Under the pieces are notes generated by a model. It was not told the DNA's origin. It was given only the letters and a program-made list of their open reading frames with translations, and made no database searches. From positions 496,001 through 560,000 of the forward strand of contig JAJKFH010003493.1 of assembly GCA_023333565.1 (NCBI GenBank): a stretch of DNA of 64,000 bases, read 5' to 3'. Below are positions 1-12,294 of this stretch, piece by piece. The translations under genes were made by a program, and so were the position numbers. Every line of letters starts with the position of its first letter. Positions within the stretch are counted from its first letter, which is position 1. The DNA is from Puffinus mauretanicus. Taxonomy: Eukaryota > Chordata > Aves > Procellariiformes > Procellariidae.

Positions 1-2579
1 GTTTCAAATGTTTGAGACCTCCATCTCTTGGAGCTGTGGGTACTCAGCACTTCTTGATAACCAGAGATTAACATGCCACCTTCTGCAAATGTTTTCCCTT
101 TATTTTCCCAGCTTTGCCTCCACTCTTATACCACTCACGTACTGCATTTGCTCATAAAGCAGCAACAACGTTCCCCACCTCCAGGTTCTGCCCAAAAAGA
201 GAAGGTATGGATGGTACAAGAGTCTATCCCCAAACTCTCAATAATCCGGCATAGGCTTCTGGAGGCTGAGGCCATTATTTGCATGCAGCCATTACATGAG
301 CAAATAAGGTGTTTAAGGCACCTCTCAGAATGGGCTCTGAAGATTAGTTAATGTTTATACAGCCCACTGAAAATTGAAATGACTGCTACATGGTAAGTAT
401 TACCATCACCAGGGATCCATTTAAGTAAAAGCAGGGCAGAAAGTGAAGGAAACAAAACTTATTTCTTCTGTCCAGCACAATTATTGCCAGACTTATGCAT
501 GCTAAAAACACCCAATAACCCATCTAACACAGTAAATTAATGTTTATGCTATTAAGTTTAGACAATCTTATGCTGAAAGCTTTTCAAACTACAGGAAATT
601 GTACGTTGCGCAGGGACAACTGTATACAATTACAGTGATTTTGTAAAATGGCAGAGATATAAAGCAGAAACTGAGTGGCCGGCAAGGCTTCTAAATCACA
701 CAGATAACAAGTGTGTCCTGGCGGGCCAGCAGTCTACAGCTTTCTCACGGCTGTTTCTTGAGACAGGAATTACAGCCATAATCTCAAAATTCAAGATGAC
801 TCAGTGCATTGCACACCTGTATCTGCAAGGCAACGACAGACAGGTGGGATCACCATATACCATGACTGCCATCCTGGAGTCACCACACCAGCCAGATTTA
901 GTATTATCCCGTCTTGTACTACCAGCCAGCACCCATAGTAAAAGCGCCACTGAAAAGGACACTTTTACTGGAAATATTTGGATCAACCCCTGTGTTTCTT
1001 TAGGATGTAAAAGCTCCAAAGAGACACAAAGAGCACAAACACGAAATCCAGCGAGTGCAATGCTCTGCCAGGCAGAAAGCTCCCAGCTGCTTTGCTAAAG
1101 GCCACAGCAATACGTCTGCTTTATGCTTGTTTTCACGAAGGATTGTTTAACGGTACTTAGTGCAGCTCTACCTTGACACAGTAAACGCCGTCTTAATACA
1201 GCCTCGGTAAAGCATTCAGCTTACCAAGTCCTACCGTACGCTTTGTCAAACATCTGAAGGACTGCAGCGCCTCTGACTCTTTTCTGATGTCTTTCAGGTA
1301 TAGAGCGGTATTAAAGGTAGTTTTCAGGAATGCAAAACCAGGCAGGGACTTGTTGTAAGAGCTACCAGTCCTATTCTTTACCTTATTCATTGTACCGTTC
1401 ACAGCTCTTTTCATCACCAGTCTCCCTTCCGCTAAACAATTTCAGAAGTGTCATATGCACACGAAACGAGTATGTATTATACCGTTCAGTTACATATGGT
1501 AGATTATCGGTTTGTACGTATCAGCTAAGCAGAACATCGACAGCTGTGTAGACGCATCTCAGCTGATACTAAAAGTAGTCTTGTCGGCAGTTTTGATCTT
1601 AAAGTAAATACACTGAAAAACTTAGCTCTAATTAGGCTGAAAGGCAGATACAATTTTCTGGAATGAACACTACACGAATGCTGCCGATAACACCATCTTT
1701 GTTTGGTTTGTCTTAAACAGATAACATTTTCAAGATAAAATATTCTGACTTACAAGTGATACGTCCCTGCTGTTTGTGTGTTCACAAAAATCTGAATTTT
1801 GTATTTTAAGCTGTGTGTTATGCTTCATTAATATGAAATCACCATCCTGCATCACAGACATATTAGCCGAGCTCCAAGTGACCTAATTCATTTTTAATAT
1901 TTCATAGTTTGTTAAAAGCTGAAACGAGAGATCACTTACACAGCTCTGACACCCCCTGTCATGAACCAAAAGATGTAGGGAAAAGGTCATGTACTTACTA
2001 ACTGGCACCACACCAAATTCATCACTATAAAATGAGAGAACAGAAATGAAGACTGCATTTCCCATTATGCTCCTCTCTTCGTAAGAGCATCTATCAACTT
2101 GCACGATACCAACAAGCAGAATTTATTTATATGCATGTCCCCCAGTAAAAGGTCAGAGAGATGTGAGGAAGAGAAGAAATAAGGATTGCAGCCTTTTTCT
2201 AAGTAAGAAGTAGTTCCTTCCCTTTAAAGCAAACTCAGCAGCAACAGCCTTTGAAGGCCAAAAGGAGAAACAATTCCCAACCACATAAAGAAACTAACAA
2301 GTCCCTTATATGGCTAAGAATTGCAATGCCTTTTTTTTTTTCCACAGCCAGAAAAATTAGAACAAGAGGGAAAAATAGAGCAAACTTTAAACAGGCAGTT
2401 CTCCGAGCACCAGGGAATTCACACAGGCACATCATTCCAGCTTTAAGAACTGCCAAATACTTTCTTCTTTAAAGGGAAGGAGGACATTACACCAGGTGAG
2501 TCCCTGAAATCTAGATTTTAACTCTCCTGCTGTAACTATGGATACCTAGCTTTAAAAACCTTTTGTGATGTAGCGGTAC

Positions 2580-2950
2580 ACCAGGCTCCCTCATCTCCTC
2601 CCCTGGCGAAACGCCTCCATCTCAGGTCCCCTAATCTCCCTTGATCTCGCAGGTCACCAATGCACCACCTCAAGGTTCTGCCCGCTCTGGCACCGCGCAT
2701 CCAGAACAGCCCTCTGCCCTATCTACCGCACCTTCAATCTGCCTCTCGCCCTCCGGTAACCCTGGGGTGAGGCTGTCACCCAGGAAGGCAACTAGATCGC
2801 ATCGCATGTTGTTTCAAATAACCAGAGAGTTTCTCGCAAGCAAGTCAAACGGGACTCGAGGGTTGATCCAGCCCTGCTGCCTCCCGTCGGCACGAGGCCA
2901 CATGCGGAAAGGTCAGGCTCCCGCGCAGCGTCGATACTGAACTTTGAATG
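2580..2950. other. GC- and CpG-enriched patch in intron 1
   Basis: Compared with the AT-rich intron around it, this stretch has many C and G runs and scattered CpG sites (GCGAAACGCC, ACCGCGCATCC, CGCATCGCATG, CCGCGCAGCGTCG). It could be an intronic enhancer, a minor promoter or a decayed GC-rich insert. A frame of about 99 codons is open on the plus strand but has no recognisable protein character. Confidence 0.35.
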
Positions 2951-5900
2951 GCTCAGCCTGGCTGGTCTCTAAATATAGCTGGGCAGAGGAAGGGCTGTGA
3001 AAGGGGGTGGGGAAGGGAACAGGACAGAAGCCAAATGAGCAATCAGTTAAATAAAACAACATCATGCCGGTCCACCCGTAAGACTCTCCCGCTCCTCTCT
3101 GCCATGCTCCGCAGCGGAGTATTTAAGTGCAGCTTCAGCATTTAGTCTATTAATGAAAACTCACAGAATAAGAACAAACTGCTGCTTGATTTATACTTGG
3201 GTGAGGGGGAACACAAATCTGTTCAACAACTTTTCTTCTTGAATAAATTTGAATCACACAGGAGTGACATCACTTCCACTACATGACAGCCCATAAATCA
3301 TCATCAACCACATGGTACCATCCATAAAACATGTGTCATGGAGACACCAATGAGGAACAAAGTATCAGAGAGCTTTACATCGTAAACATGCAATCTTATG
3401 CGTCTTCGGGCTTCTACTATGATCTATGTAAGTCAGGTGGTTTATTTCATTCATTTGCATCAGAATGAAGTCAATACAATTAACAGGGGAACTCTTACAG
3501 AAAATCTGTCCAAACAATTTCATCTGCATAAATTTACCACAAATGAAACACTTAAAAATGTAAATATTTATTTTTTAAACAAATGACCACGTCTGATACT
3601 GAAGTTGACTCTACAACAAATAAGCAGAGAGGGAATTTATTCCCACCATGGCTGCAAGCAAGCACGCACAGAAACAAACAAGGAAGACAAGAAGAAAGAA
3701 AGAAAAAAAAAAGCCTTTGCATCCAAAAGTAGGGAAAATAATCTTTTTCTCTTATTTGACCGTGTCAGGCCTGAAAAGTCTTTCAGCTAATAAAAACTTC
3801 TAGGAGAAGAGATTAGACTTTGCTGTAAACCAACAAAATCAAAAGGACGGTACGGCTGAGGAAGTCAACAGCAGCCTCCAACCTGCAACTCCAGCTAGGA
3901 CAAGCAACCCTTGCTTCGCTTCTCCATTTAGAAACACTGTATCCTCAGAGAAGACCTACACAGAAAACTGACTTGTTTCAAATTTCAAAGAGGCTACACA
4001 GTATTTTTATCTGAAGAGTTACATGAATAAAAGCAAAACCGGCTCTCTGCTCTGTCCTTTACTTTTTGTGGATTAACCACTCTTACTCTCTCACAGAAAT
4101 TGCTAATCTTCATTACAAGCACTGGGCTCCATGCAAGACGTCTCCTATGGCAATTAGACTTCCACTACGTATAAATCATATCTCAACTGTGGCAGAGAAA
4201 GAAACAGACAAAAAGACAGAGCATCTGGTTTTTTGCTGCTCATTCTCTAAAATTATAAATCAGAATAGATAATGTTAAATAGAAATTATAGCCACAGAAA
4301 ACCCAAAATGCTGTTAAATATCAGATAAGGTACGTCCTCACCCACTTGTACAATGTAGAATCATTTTGATAGACAGTTCTTGTTTCTTTTGTAATCTTTT
4401 TTTTGGTTTGTTTTAAACCTGCATTTTGTTCAGCTGTCCTGGTTTTGCCATAGAGAACAGTATGTGCTTTGTGGGCCTGATTCTGCCTTACTGAAGACAA
4501 CTGAAGCTCTTTCATTGATTTTTCAAGGGAAGCAGAACAGATCCCTCTCGCTGTAACTTCTACTCAATAATATTATTGTTAATCAGCTACTTAAAATATT
4601 GGTATGTCATTCTACATCAGTAGACACCATTCTCAGGCTGATACCCTGCATATTTAGAGTAGCGCTCTGTGTAAAAGTGTTTACTTCTAAACTTTCCTCC
4701 ATCACTCAATCTTGCCCATAGGAGCGGGAAAGCAATTGCAAAACATCACTACACAAACACTCACAATATAGGCTGTGACAATATCTGAGTAAATCACTGT
4801 TCTCCATCTCCCTTCTCTGCCCATCTGCAGGCTTTGGTATGGAACAACTATATCATAAAAGCTCTTATTCACACATGCTTTTGATATTACACTATTTAAT
4901 CACATACAGCTGTAGCTGATGAGACTGTTACAAAACACAATTTTAATGCAGCACTGGAAGCAAGTTCTGGAGACACATCAACCATTTTCCTCTACATAAA
5001 ATTTCTAACATTAAAAGACTTTTCTTCAAGAAAAACAAAACAGAAAGAAAAAAAATAATAAAAACAGCCCACTCATTTTTTTTAAATCTGTTTCTCTTCC
5101 TGGACACTCCGGAATGGTCTTGTTTGCAAGTGAACTCAAAGTCCCTGCCTGGAGTATAGATAGTGACAAACCCACTTCCCCCACACCAAAAAAAAAAAAA
5201 AAATTAAAAAACCCTGCTTGCAATTATATGCAAAGGGAATACTATCCAGGCTACTTACAGCAAGACCTGAAATGAACTCAGGCATCCTGCTTGGAACACA
5301 TCTTTTCTTATCTGGTTTTTAATTCATGGAAATTTAAGAACTGACAGTCTGATGATTTTTACCAAGATGCTTGAATTAAAGTGCGAATATACCATCAGGC
5401 TTACTTTGAAAGGCCCCCATGCAGTAAAAACCAAACCAGTCCAGTTCTGAAGCATTGTACTTTCCTTTTGAAGGTGCACCTTGTATTCGGCATTCTAAAT
5501 TATAACTATTAACACACAGCATTTGCCACAGCAGGATCTATGTAGCCTAATCTGGCAAATGCTTGCAACTTCCATCTTTTGTTATGGAAGTAAAATATAT
5601 GCTTGCAAAATAAATCTCTGTAGCATACAGGAATACACAAACATTCAAAAGAGTGAAAGTTTGAACTTTCCTTTCCCAGAGTTGTTTTTGTTTTTTCTTT
5701 TTTTTTAATTTAAACAGACTTGCATTGAGACAACACATGAAAGGAAGATCAACTAAGAGATTCAACATTATTTTAATATATATCATGGTGTCCCTTACAG
5801 CAGCAAAAGTATTTTTATCCACGCATGTAAGGATAAATGGCAAACAGAAATGGAAAACAAACGAGTTCATCTATTTCTGCATTTTTCAGAACAACATAAC

Positions 5901-7835
5901 TTTTATCTTCCTTATTGTTTAAAGCAACTGGCAAAATACTAGAGTTGGATATTAATATTACTGTCAAAATTACAGCCAGGCTTAAATATTTTTAAATGGC
6001 ATTTAAACGAATTCATATTTCTTTCGAGCAGCTCTCGGAGGCATTTAAAACACACTGTGACGTACTGAATCAAACAGGGGCAAAGTGCGAACGAACTTCA
6101 TTCCTCGAAATGCATTTCTCTATTTGCAAGTGTTTGCCTTTACTTTGGCACGATCACATGGGCTCCAGCTAGACTTTTGAGCTCTGGCAGCAATCCAAGC
6201 TGCAGATGGTTGGAAATGCAGCCTGAAATCAGTGTGTGGTTGATGAATTACTCCTTACACCTGACCCCTGCTTCACACCAGGCACCAAACACAATCTGAA
6301 CACTACCAGCCAGAGAAGCCCTGTCAGGCATCTCCGTATCTGGAACGCTTTCTTCAAGGCCTTCTGTATGGCCAGATGGCCAAAAGTGGGGAATGTGGTA
6401 AACTCGCTAAACAGAGACGTGAGTGACAAAAAAGCACGGGATTGGTAGGTAAAAGGTGAAGAGATGCAAGAGCTCTGCGCCAATTCCAAAAATACGCTTT
6501 CTAAAAAAGGCTGATGGAGCGAGGAGGGAGGTATGCTCGTGGCTTGCAACTGAAAGAGGTCCCCTATTCCTTCGTGCCAAAGGATGCCCTAAAAATGGCA
6601 AAAAGGAAACAAAACAAAACACATACACACACCCAAACGTGTATCCATGAAGTGACTTTTTGTAGCTTAAACTCTCCTGAACACACCTGTTTGAATTTCC
6701 CGATTGTTTTTTCCTCAGCTGGGGCACGTATCTGCCACTTCACAGACATGCTCATTAAGCCACTCTCGCCTGCAGACCAGTCTGCACAGTTTTCACATCC
6801 GTAGACACAGGATTTTTATTCACATAGGTGTTGAGAAATCACACTTCTTCCTTTTGCATGTGTTCACATGTGCATCAGGCACACAGAGATGAAGAGGTAT
6901 TGTAGCAGTAAACGCCGCCTCTTCGCTGAGGGTATTTCAGCCTTCTTACTGGGTAGCAGAGTCAACACCATGAGAGTTAAACTACCAAACCTGAACCATG
7001 ACTAATAGGTAGGAAATATCTGGAGAATGCATGAAAGCAAACTGCACAGAAATAGCTGCTAAACTGGCATATTTACCCCAAATGCAGGCACAGCAATTGT
7101 AAACCAAACAATTCCTGTCGGCAGGTAACTGTGGCACCTCCTCCTCTCTACCCAAGTGATTCAGTTTTTTTCAGTAGACTGTTTGCAGAGAGCTTACCCC
7201 AGCGCTAGGTCTAATCATAAGCTGCGGAGGATAAAGAAAAGATAAGATCTACTAAATTAAAGAAATTCTTTCAAATATATTCAAATAGATCGGTTAATAT
7301 TTTTTTCTCCCTTTTTCATATTATTACGTGATGTTTCATGGTGCTTAGTTTTGTTTTCCTCTGTGCAAAAGGGCAAAGAGAAAAGAATTTGCTTTGGCAA
7401 GCAGGAAACTAAAGAAAGAAATTCAGACCACAATGCAAGATTTGGCATCATTATCATTTCATATGTGACAATTTACAACATACTGCTATAAACCAGTTGT
7501 TTGAGTAGTTACGCCACCAGCAAGGATGCAACTAAGGAAATTCACTTAACCTCTCAAAATAAAATAAAAAACTACTATAGTTTCTCATCAGATATACATG
7601 AGCTGAACCACCTCCGTGCAATATTCTTTGCAGCAAGAACACAAGACTATCCTTCACTTACAACAGTAACCAAAAATGTTTATTCTGAAATAAACTCCTA
7701 GGACAACCGGACTCTGCTCTCAGGATCTGCCTAAAGAAGTTCCGACACTGTACTTTCAAACTGCAGCTGTCAGACAGCATCATGCCAAAATGAGAAAAAT
7801 AAGGTTATGTCTTTCCTCAAACTCAGAGCTTGTCC

Positions 7836-7873
7836 TTAAGAGACATGCTAAATTCCTTGCAATTGTCTCTTAA
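7836..7873. repeat. Inverted repeat, 10-bp perfect arms
   Basis: TTAAGAGACA (7,836-7,845) and TGTCTCTTAA (7,864-7,873) are exact reverse complements separated by 18 bases. TGC and GCA within the spacer can extend the stem by three pairs around a one- to two-base bulge. It lies in RBMS3 intron 1. No function can be assigned. Confidence 0.8.
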
Positions 7874-10800
7874 ACATTGACCTTCCCCCCGCCCCTTTTC
7901 AGTTTTGGATGACAATGGGTTTGTCTAAACATGCAATTAAAGTTTTAGCTTCAGTGGCGGCATCTGATAATAAGGAGCACAAGTAAATTGAATAATAAGA
8001 GTGCGTGCTTCATGTTCCACAAAAGGCCACGAAACACGAAAAACTTAAAGCAATCAGACAAACATATGGAATCCATTTTTTCTATTTATAATCCCATTAC
8101 CCATATAGCTATTCATTTACACCATTTCTGCACAGCAACGTGCTAGCTGTGTTAGAAGACACAGAGTGCAGACCGAGATCTTGCGCAGCTCCGTGCTCCC
8201 CCGTGAGAAGGACGTGTGTACAGTAACACGGTACTTCTCAAAGAAGAACCAAGACAACTTCACCAAACGAGTGAAGCAAAAGCGGCGCTTCACCCAAATA
8301 CGCTGGGGAACACAAATTTCCAAACTCTGCCTGTTTAACGTGCCGCCACTCCGCGTTTCACAAGCTGTGCGCAAATGCCATAAGAAAGCCTAGAATTTCT
8401 TTCTTAATTACAAATGAATGCACCCCCCCTCCGCGTGCATGACTATGAGCATAAAAACACATTCTTTCTACGGAGCTGAATCCTACCACGCTCGGTACAA
8501 AGAGCAGTTTTGGGAAAATAAAAAGCTGGAGTTCACAGGACGGCTGGAATCATACAGGGGTTTATTAATATGTGTTGCTCCAACAGGCATGATAAAAGAT
8601 ACAGCTCTTCTCCACAACGTTATTTGATTACCCAACTATTAGCTTTAGACATACAATGGATCTAACTGCTTTAAAATGTCCCAGAAGCTGATGGCTAGCT
8701 TTAAGGTAACAAAATCCAGATGCTGCCTGTCTGCACTACTCTAAACTCTCAAGGTCTACAGAAGAGAAATACTTGTACGCGTGTGTATATATATGCCTGT
8801 GTATATGTGTTTATTATTTAGGTTTTATGTATGCACTTAACTGTGGAGCAAGGAAAAAAAGAAAAATTAATGCCATATAAAACATATAACTAATTTGAAA
8901 TTTTACCTGTCCTTACAGTAATAGTGCATGTGTGCAAAGACAGACGCACATGAATTTTCACGGGGTTGATAATTTTATATACTAGCTATAAAAATGCGTT
9001 TAATTTATTTTTTAAAGCATCGGGTTAAAAAAAAGCCACGGTATGGAAAAGCTATTGTTACTATTTTAAGCTCAAATACGAGGTTAATTTCCTCAAAAAG
9101 CTTATTTTACAAAGTTAAAAAAAATGAGCAAAAAAGGAGGAGAAAAAAAAAAAAAAAGACTGGCAAAATGTAAGCTACGTGAGTAAAAGGCATGGAATGT
9201 CCAATATTTCTTCTCCAATACTCGAGGCTATTGTTCTTTAAAAAAAACACCATCAATTGTTTCATGTCCTTGGCTTGCCAGGTTTTGAGGAATAGCATCA
9301 GTCTGCGTCCCCCAATCCCCCAAACAGTTAAAGCTATAGGCAATATTGCAGTCAAGCCAGTGACGGGCTGCTGCTGCTGCAACAGCAACAATACACGCTA
9401 AATGGTCACAAAGGTAAAATGCAATTTGAATCGACCTTGAAAGGAAGAAAATAAAAAAAAATTTTAAAAAAGATAAAAATCACTCCAAAATACAAAATTA
9501 AAAAAGGCTGAATTTTATATAAAAAAAAATCTGCACGATACAGTGAAGGAAACAGCAGAGGTAACCCTGCCATGAATTACAAGGCTGTAATCACAGTGAG
9601 TGGTTCTGGTGTCATCGCAACTCCAATCAGCCTGAATCGCAGTTTTGACAATTAGTTAATTTATATAATGCAGTAGTCAGGCTATAAATGTTATCAGGAA
9701 AGTAATTTTATTAACAACGAAATATAACTTATCCTTTCAGAACTGCAGCCAGATCAATGTGCTTCAAACCAAAAGTCTGGAGAAGTCAGCCTCCCCCATG
9801 GCACTTCACCACACACAGACGCACACGTCAAATGTCCCATGTGTTAAATTTGCCACAGAAGCACGTTGTGTATATGTGTATGCAGTGCCATACGCACGTG
9901 TGTGCGCCCTGCCTATTTTTTTTACCCCAAAGGACATTATTTTATTGACTGAAACTGTTAACCTGTGGCTGTGAGGTCACACTTCAGAACAGTATTTTCT
10001 TCCCTTTTTTTTTTCTTTTTCTTTTTTTTTTTTTAAATTCAGTGTCCTAACAAGGTTTGCAAACTTTCCGTTTAGGGATTTCTTTTGTTACTGTCCCTTG
10101 GTCACACAGGAAATCTTTTCAGAGAGCAGACTATTATACAATAGCATTAGAAAAATAAAGCTTTAATTAACTAACTCATGGCCAGGTAGCACCGACTTCA
10201 CTCAGCCTCTTTAGGAGATGCAGGCCTGCTTTCCAGTCTGCTGGCATTTTAAAAATTGTTAAGAAAAGAAGAAAGAAAGAGTTCGCGCTTGGATACGCTC
10301 TCCGAAAGGAGCTACCCTCAATTTCCAGACCTTTTAAATGCAACAGAGTACAGCCGTATCATCCTCAATATTTAATGAAATATTAAAAGCAGTGCAATGC
10401 ACTGAAACAAACTCCACCAGATTTACAGTCGGTTAGCTCCGAGCTCTCCTCCGAGCTCCACAGCATCTCCTCCTCAGCTGATTAAAAGTTTGAGTTGCCA
10501 CAGACAGCTCTTCTAACAGCAAAATGCTTTTAACCTCCGAATAAACTGTAGAGATCACTGGAAGAGCCACCAAAACAGTGTTTCATGCCTGATGCTGTCC
10601 AGAGCAATCTTCATCCTATGTCATAATAAACACACTACCTGCCCGGTGTTACGATAGCGTTAACCGCACCGGTCTCCCCAAACAATAAAAGGAATTAGCC
10701 GACGCCAGCAGCCCTTGGGGGGAAAAAAGAAAAAAAAAAAAAAAATTAAAATAAATAAAGAAATGAAGGGGAGGGCGGACAGTAACCTTTCTGCCTCTCT

Positions 10801-10939
10801 CACGCCTGCTTTCTGCCTACCAGCTCGGCTCTGCGTGACACCGAACCCGAGGAAGCGACGGAAAAATCGCCAAACAGAAGAGGCGAGCCCGCAATTTGCT
10901 CCACTCTCCATCACCCGCCAAGCGCCCGGCCCCGCCGTA

Positions 10940-10945
10940 CCCTAC
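10940..10945 (-). promoter_or_regulatory. RBMS3: Splice donor of RBMS3 exon 1
   Basis: The minus strand reads AAG|GTAGGG across the boundary, a good match to the vertebrate 5' splice site. It falls exactly where the RBMS3 protein is split in phase 0 after Lys25. Without splicing the frame runs on into a peptide unrelated to RBMS proteins, which supports use of this donor. Confidence 0.85.
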
Positions 10946-11020
10946 CTTGGTTTGGAGATAGTGGGGGTAGTAGTAGGTGTACTGGGGGTACATTGGCTGC
11001 TGGTCCAGGCGTTTGCCCAT
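10946..11020 (-). CDS. RBMS3: RBMS3 coding exon 1 (N-terminal 25 codons)
   Basis: This is the first coding exon of RBMS3, a member of the MSSP/c-myc single-strand-binding family. These proteins bind single-stranded nucleic acid and AU-rich RNA through two RRM domains. The exon encodes 25 residues beginning MGKRLDQQPMYPQYTYYYPH and ending LQTK. From memory the human RBMS3 N-terminus is nearly identical, with QPQ where this sequence has QQP. RBMS1 starts MGKVWKQQ and RBMS2 is unrelated at its start, so the paralogue assignment is firm. The exon ends AAG and is followed by the splice donor GTAGGG (minus strand, 10,945 to 10,940) in phase 0. The start is fixed by an in-frame TGA at 11,093-11,095, 24 codons upstream, with no intervening ATG. 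The RRM domains are encoded by later exons outside the window, to the left. This first segment is a Tyr/Pro/Gln-rich tail and holds no domain of its own. Identity is very secure; species-level differences cannot be judged here. Confidence 0.95.
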
Positions 11021-11499
11021 GTAGCTGGAGTCCTTCTGGCTGGTGCAGGGAACTCGTTGGCAGGGTGTAGTGCCCCAGGGCCTTTCTTCCTCTCACGCCG
11101 CTATTCCTGACAGCGCGGGCGACGGAGGAGGCTGCCGAGACTTCTTCCTCGCCGTCTACCGCGCGCTACTTCCAGCGCAGCCAAAAACGCGCACGCACGC
11201 ACATAAATGTGTGTGTGAGGAGGGGTGAGGGTGCGTGTGCGGGTGTGGGTGCGCGGGGCTGGGTGGGTGGAAGCCCCCTGCCCGGCTGCCCGCGGCGGAG
11301 CAGCCCGCCTCCCCCGCTGGCAGCAGCGTGCCTCCGGCGCTGCCCGCTGCCCGGCTCGGGAGGGAAACGTCCTGCGAGAGGAGCCGGGAAGACAGTGCAA
11401 CTCCAAACCTCCGCAGAGCCGCTCGCTCTCCTCGTCCTCTCCTCGGCTCGCCCCGCTCTCGAGCCCTCCCCTCTCGCTCCCCACCCACCCCCCTTCCAA

Positions 11500-11500
<1 letters not shown>
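11021..11500 (-). other. RBMS3: RBMS3 5' UTR (extent uncertain)
   Basis: This is GC-rich sequence directly upstream of the RBMS3 start codon on the minus strand. It contains an in-frame TGA at 11,093-11,095, so the coding region cannot extend upstream in this frame. It also contains an alternating purine-pyrimidine stretch around 11,190-11,260 (CGCACGCAC and GTGTGTG runs). The transcription start cannot be located from sequence alone. The left limit is the ATG; the right limit given is simply the edge of the A37 tract and is an inference. Confidence 0.5.
11166..11204 (-). CDS. Candidate upstream ORF in the RBMS3 5' UTR
   Basis: A 12-codon frame (peptide MCVRARFWLRWK) opens at ATG 11,202-11,204 and closes at TAG 11,166-11,168, about 145 bases before the RBMS3 start codon. 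If the transcript begins upstream of 11,204, this would be an upstream ORF that could lower translation from the main ATG. There is no evidence that the peptide itself is functional, and short frames like this also arise by chance. Confidence 0.25.
   Translation of the reverse strand: MCVRARFWLRWK

Positions 11501-11537
<37 letters not shown>
11501..11537. repeat. A37 homopolymer tract
   Basis: There are 37 uninterrupted A residues on the plus strand, which is T37 in the RBMS3 sense direction, followed by a short A-rich stretch. The tract sits inside the GC-rich promoter block, about 480 bases upstream of the start codon. Its length is likely to be polymorphic, and homopolymers of this size are prone to sequencing and assembly error. 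Confidence 0.95.
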
Positions 11538-11539
<2 letters not shown>

Positions 11540-11936
11540 AAAAGGGGGAAGAGCCTTCCCCAGCCTAGTTGCCGCTGCCTCCCTCACGGAGTGACATGGT
11601 GCTCGGGCTCGTCCTGTCTTTCATTCAAACCCCCTCCGCGCCGCGCCGCCGGTGGGAGGGACCTCGGCGCGCCGCTCCCCCGGGAGGCCGGCGCAGGCCG
11701 CGCGGCCGCCTCCGCGCCCCCGCCCGCCCCCGCCGCCGCGCCCGCGGCTCCCCGCGCCTCTCCGCGCCCCGCCGCCGCCGCCGCGGCCCCCGCCCCGCTC
11801 CGCCCCGCCCGGTCCCGCGGCCGCTCGCGCCCCGCTGTCCGCGGCCCCGCCGGAGCCGGGAGCGCCGAAAAGCGGCCGTGGGACTCGGGAAATCCTAACG
11901 GCGGGGGGGTGGGGAGAGAGAAGCACCACGACGCGC

Positions 11937-11961
11937 TTTTTTTTTTTTTTTTTTTTTTTTT
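11937..11961. repeat. T25 homopolymer tract
   Basis: There are 25 uninterrupted T residues on the plus strand (A25 in the RBMS3 sense direction) inside the CpG island. With the A37 tract it brackets the most GC-dense part of the island (about 11,540-11,935). The two tracts are in opposite orientation, so they could pair in single-stranded DNA or in RNA. Confidence 0.95.
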
Positions 11962-12123
11962 AAGAAAGAGGCAGGGGAAGGTCACGGAGCCTGGTCGCCG
12001 AGCGGGGAAGTCGTCGTCCTCCCCCCCGAGGCCTCCTCAGAAAACTACTCCGTACCGTCATCCGGCACTTCGCGGAGAGGCGACCCGGGGCCAGACATAT
12101 TAAATACATACTTTGTTAGACCG

Positions 12124-12133
12124 CTTATATAAG
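12124..12133. promoter_or_regulatory. Palindromic TATA-like element
   Basis: CTTATATAAG is a perfect 10-base palindrome containing a good TATA-box match on both strands, at the upstream side of the CpG island. It could serve minus-strand (RBMS3) or plus-strand (divergent) initiation. If used for RBMS3 it would give a 5' UTR of roughly 1 kb. TATA-like strings occur by chance in AT-rich sequence, so this is only a candidate. Confidence 0.3.
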
Positions 12134-12294
12134 ACTTGGTTTATTTAAAGTTGGAACAAAATGGAGGAAGAGGGTAAAGAGGAAACTCGCCCGGCCTGAC
12201 TTACGGGTGCCTCCAGCCAGACGTGTGAAAATACCACAGTGCCACAAAAGTTATCCGCGGCTCCGTTTCCCCCCAAAACGTCCGGGCTGCCCCG

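Larger units (their letters stand above)
1..10945 (-). other. RBMS3: RBMS3 intron 1, 5' part
   Basis: All sequence to the left of the exon 1 donor should be RBMS3 intron 1, which is very long in known RBMS3 genes. No exon was recognised in it. The sequence is AT-rich with homopolymer runs, including A16 at 5,188-5,203, A15 at 9,143-9,157, a T-rich tract at 10,005-10,034 and A16 at 10,730-10,745. It also has an imperfect TG/TA stretch at 8,776-8,811, a GC-richer patch at 2,600-2,950 and a hairpin at 7,836-7,873. No recent transposon was recognised. The frames open in this region are short and do not resemble proteins I know. Confidence 0.8.

Noticed and set aside
4470..4496. GGGCCTGATTCTGCC string resembling an amniote repeat tail
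   Set aside because: It is too short to call an element; no matching sequence was found beside it.
10715..11110. 131-codon frame on the plus strand over RBMS3 exon 1
   Set aside because: It is antisense to a confidently identified exon, begins in a poly-A run and shows no protein family character.
11584..11985. 133-codon frame on the minus strand upstream of RBMS3
   Set aside because: Its Ala/Gly/Arg low complexity comes from the CpG island, it starts in the T25 tract, and it is cut off from the RBMS3 frame by stops.
11225..12103. 292-codon open frame on the plus strand
   Set aside because: It is antisense to the RBMS3 promoter island. It is open because CpG-rich DNA has few stops, and it runs through the A37 and T25 tracts giving poly-Lys and poly-Phe. 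The residues are low-complexity Pro/Ala/Arg.
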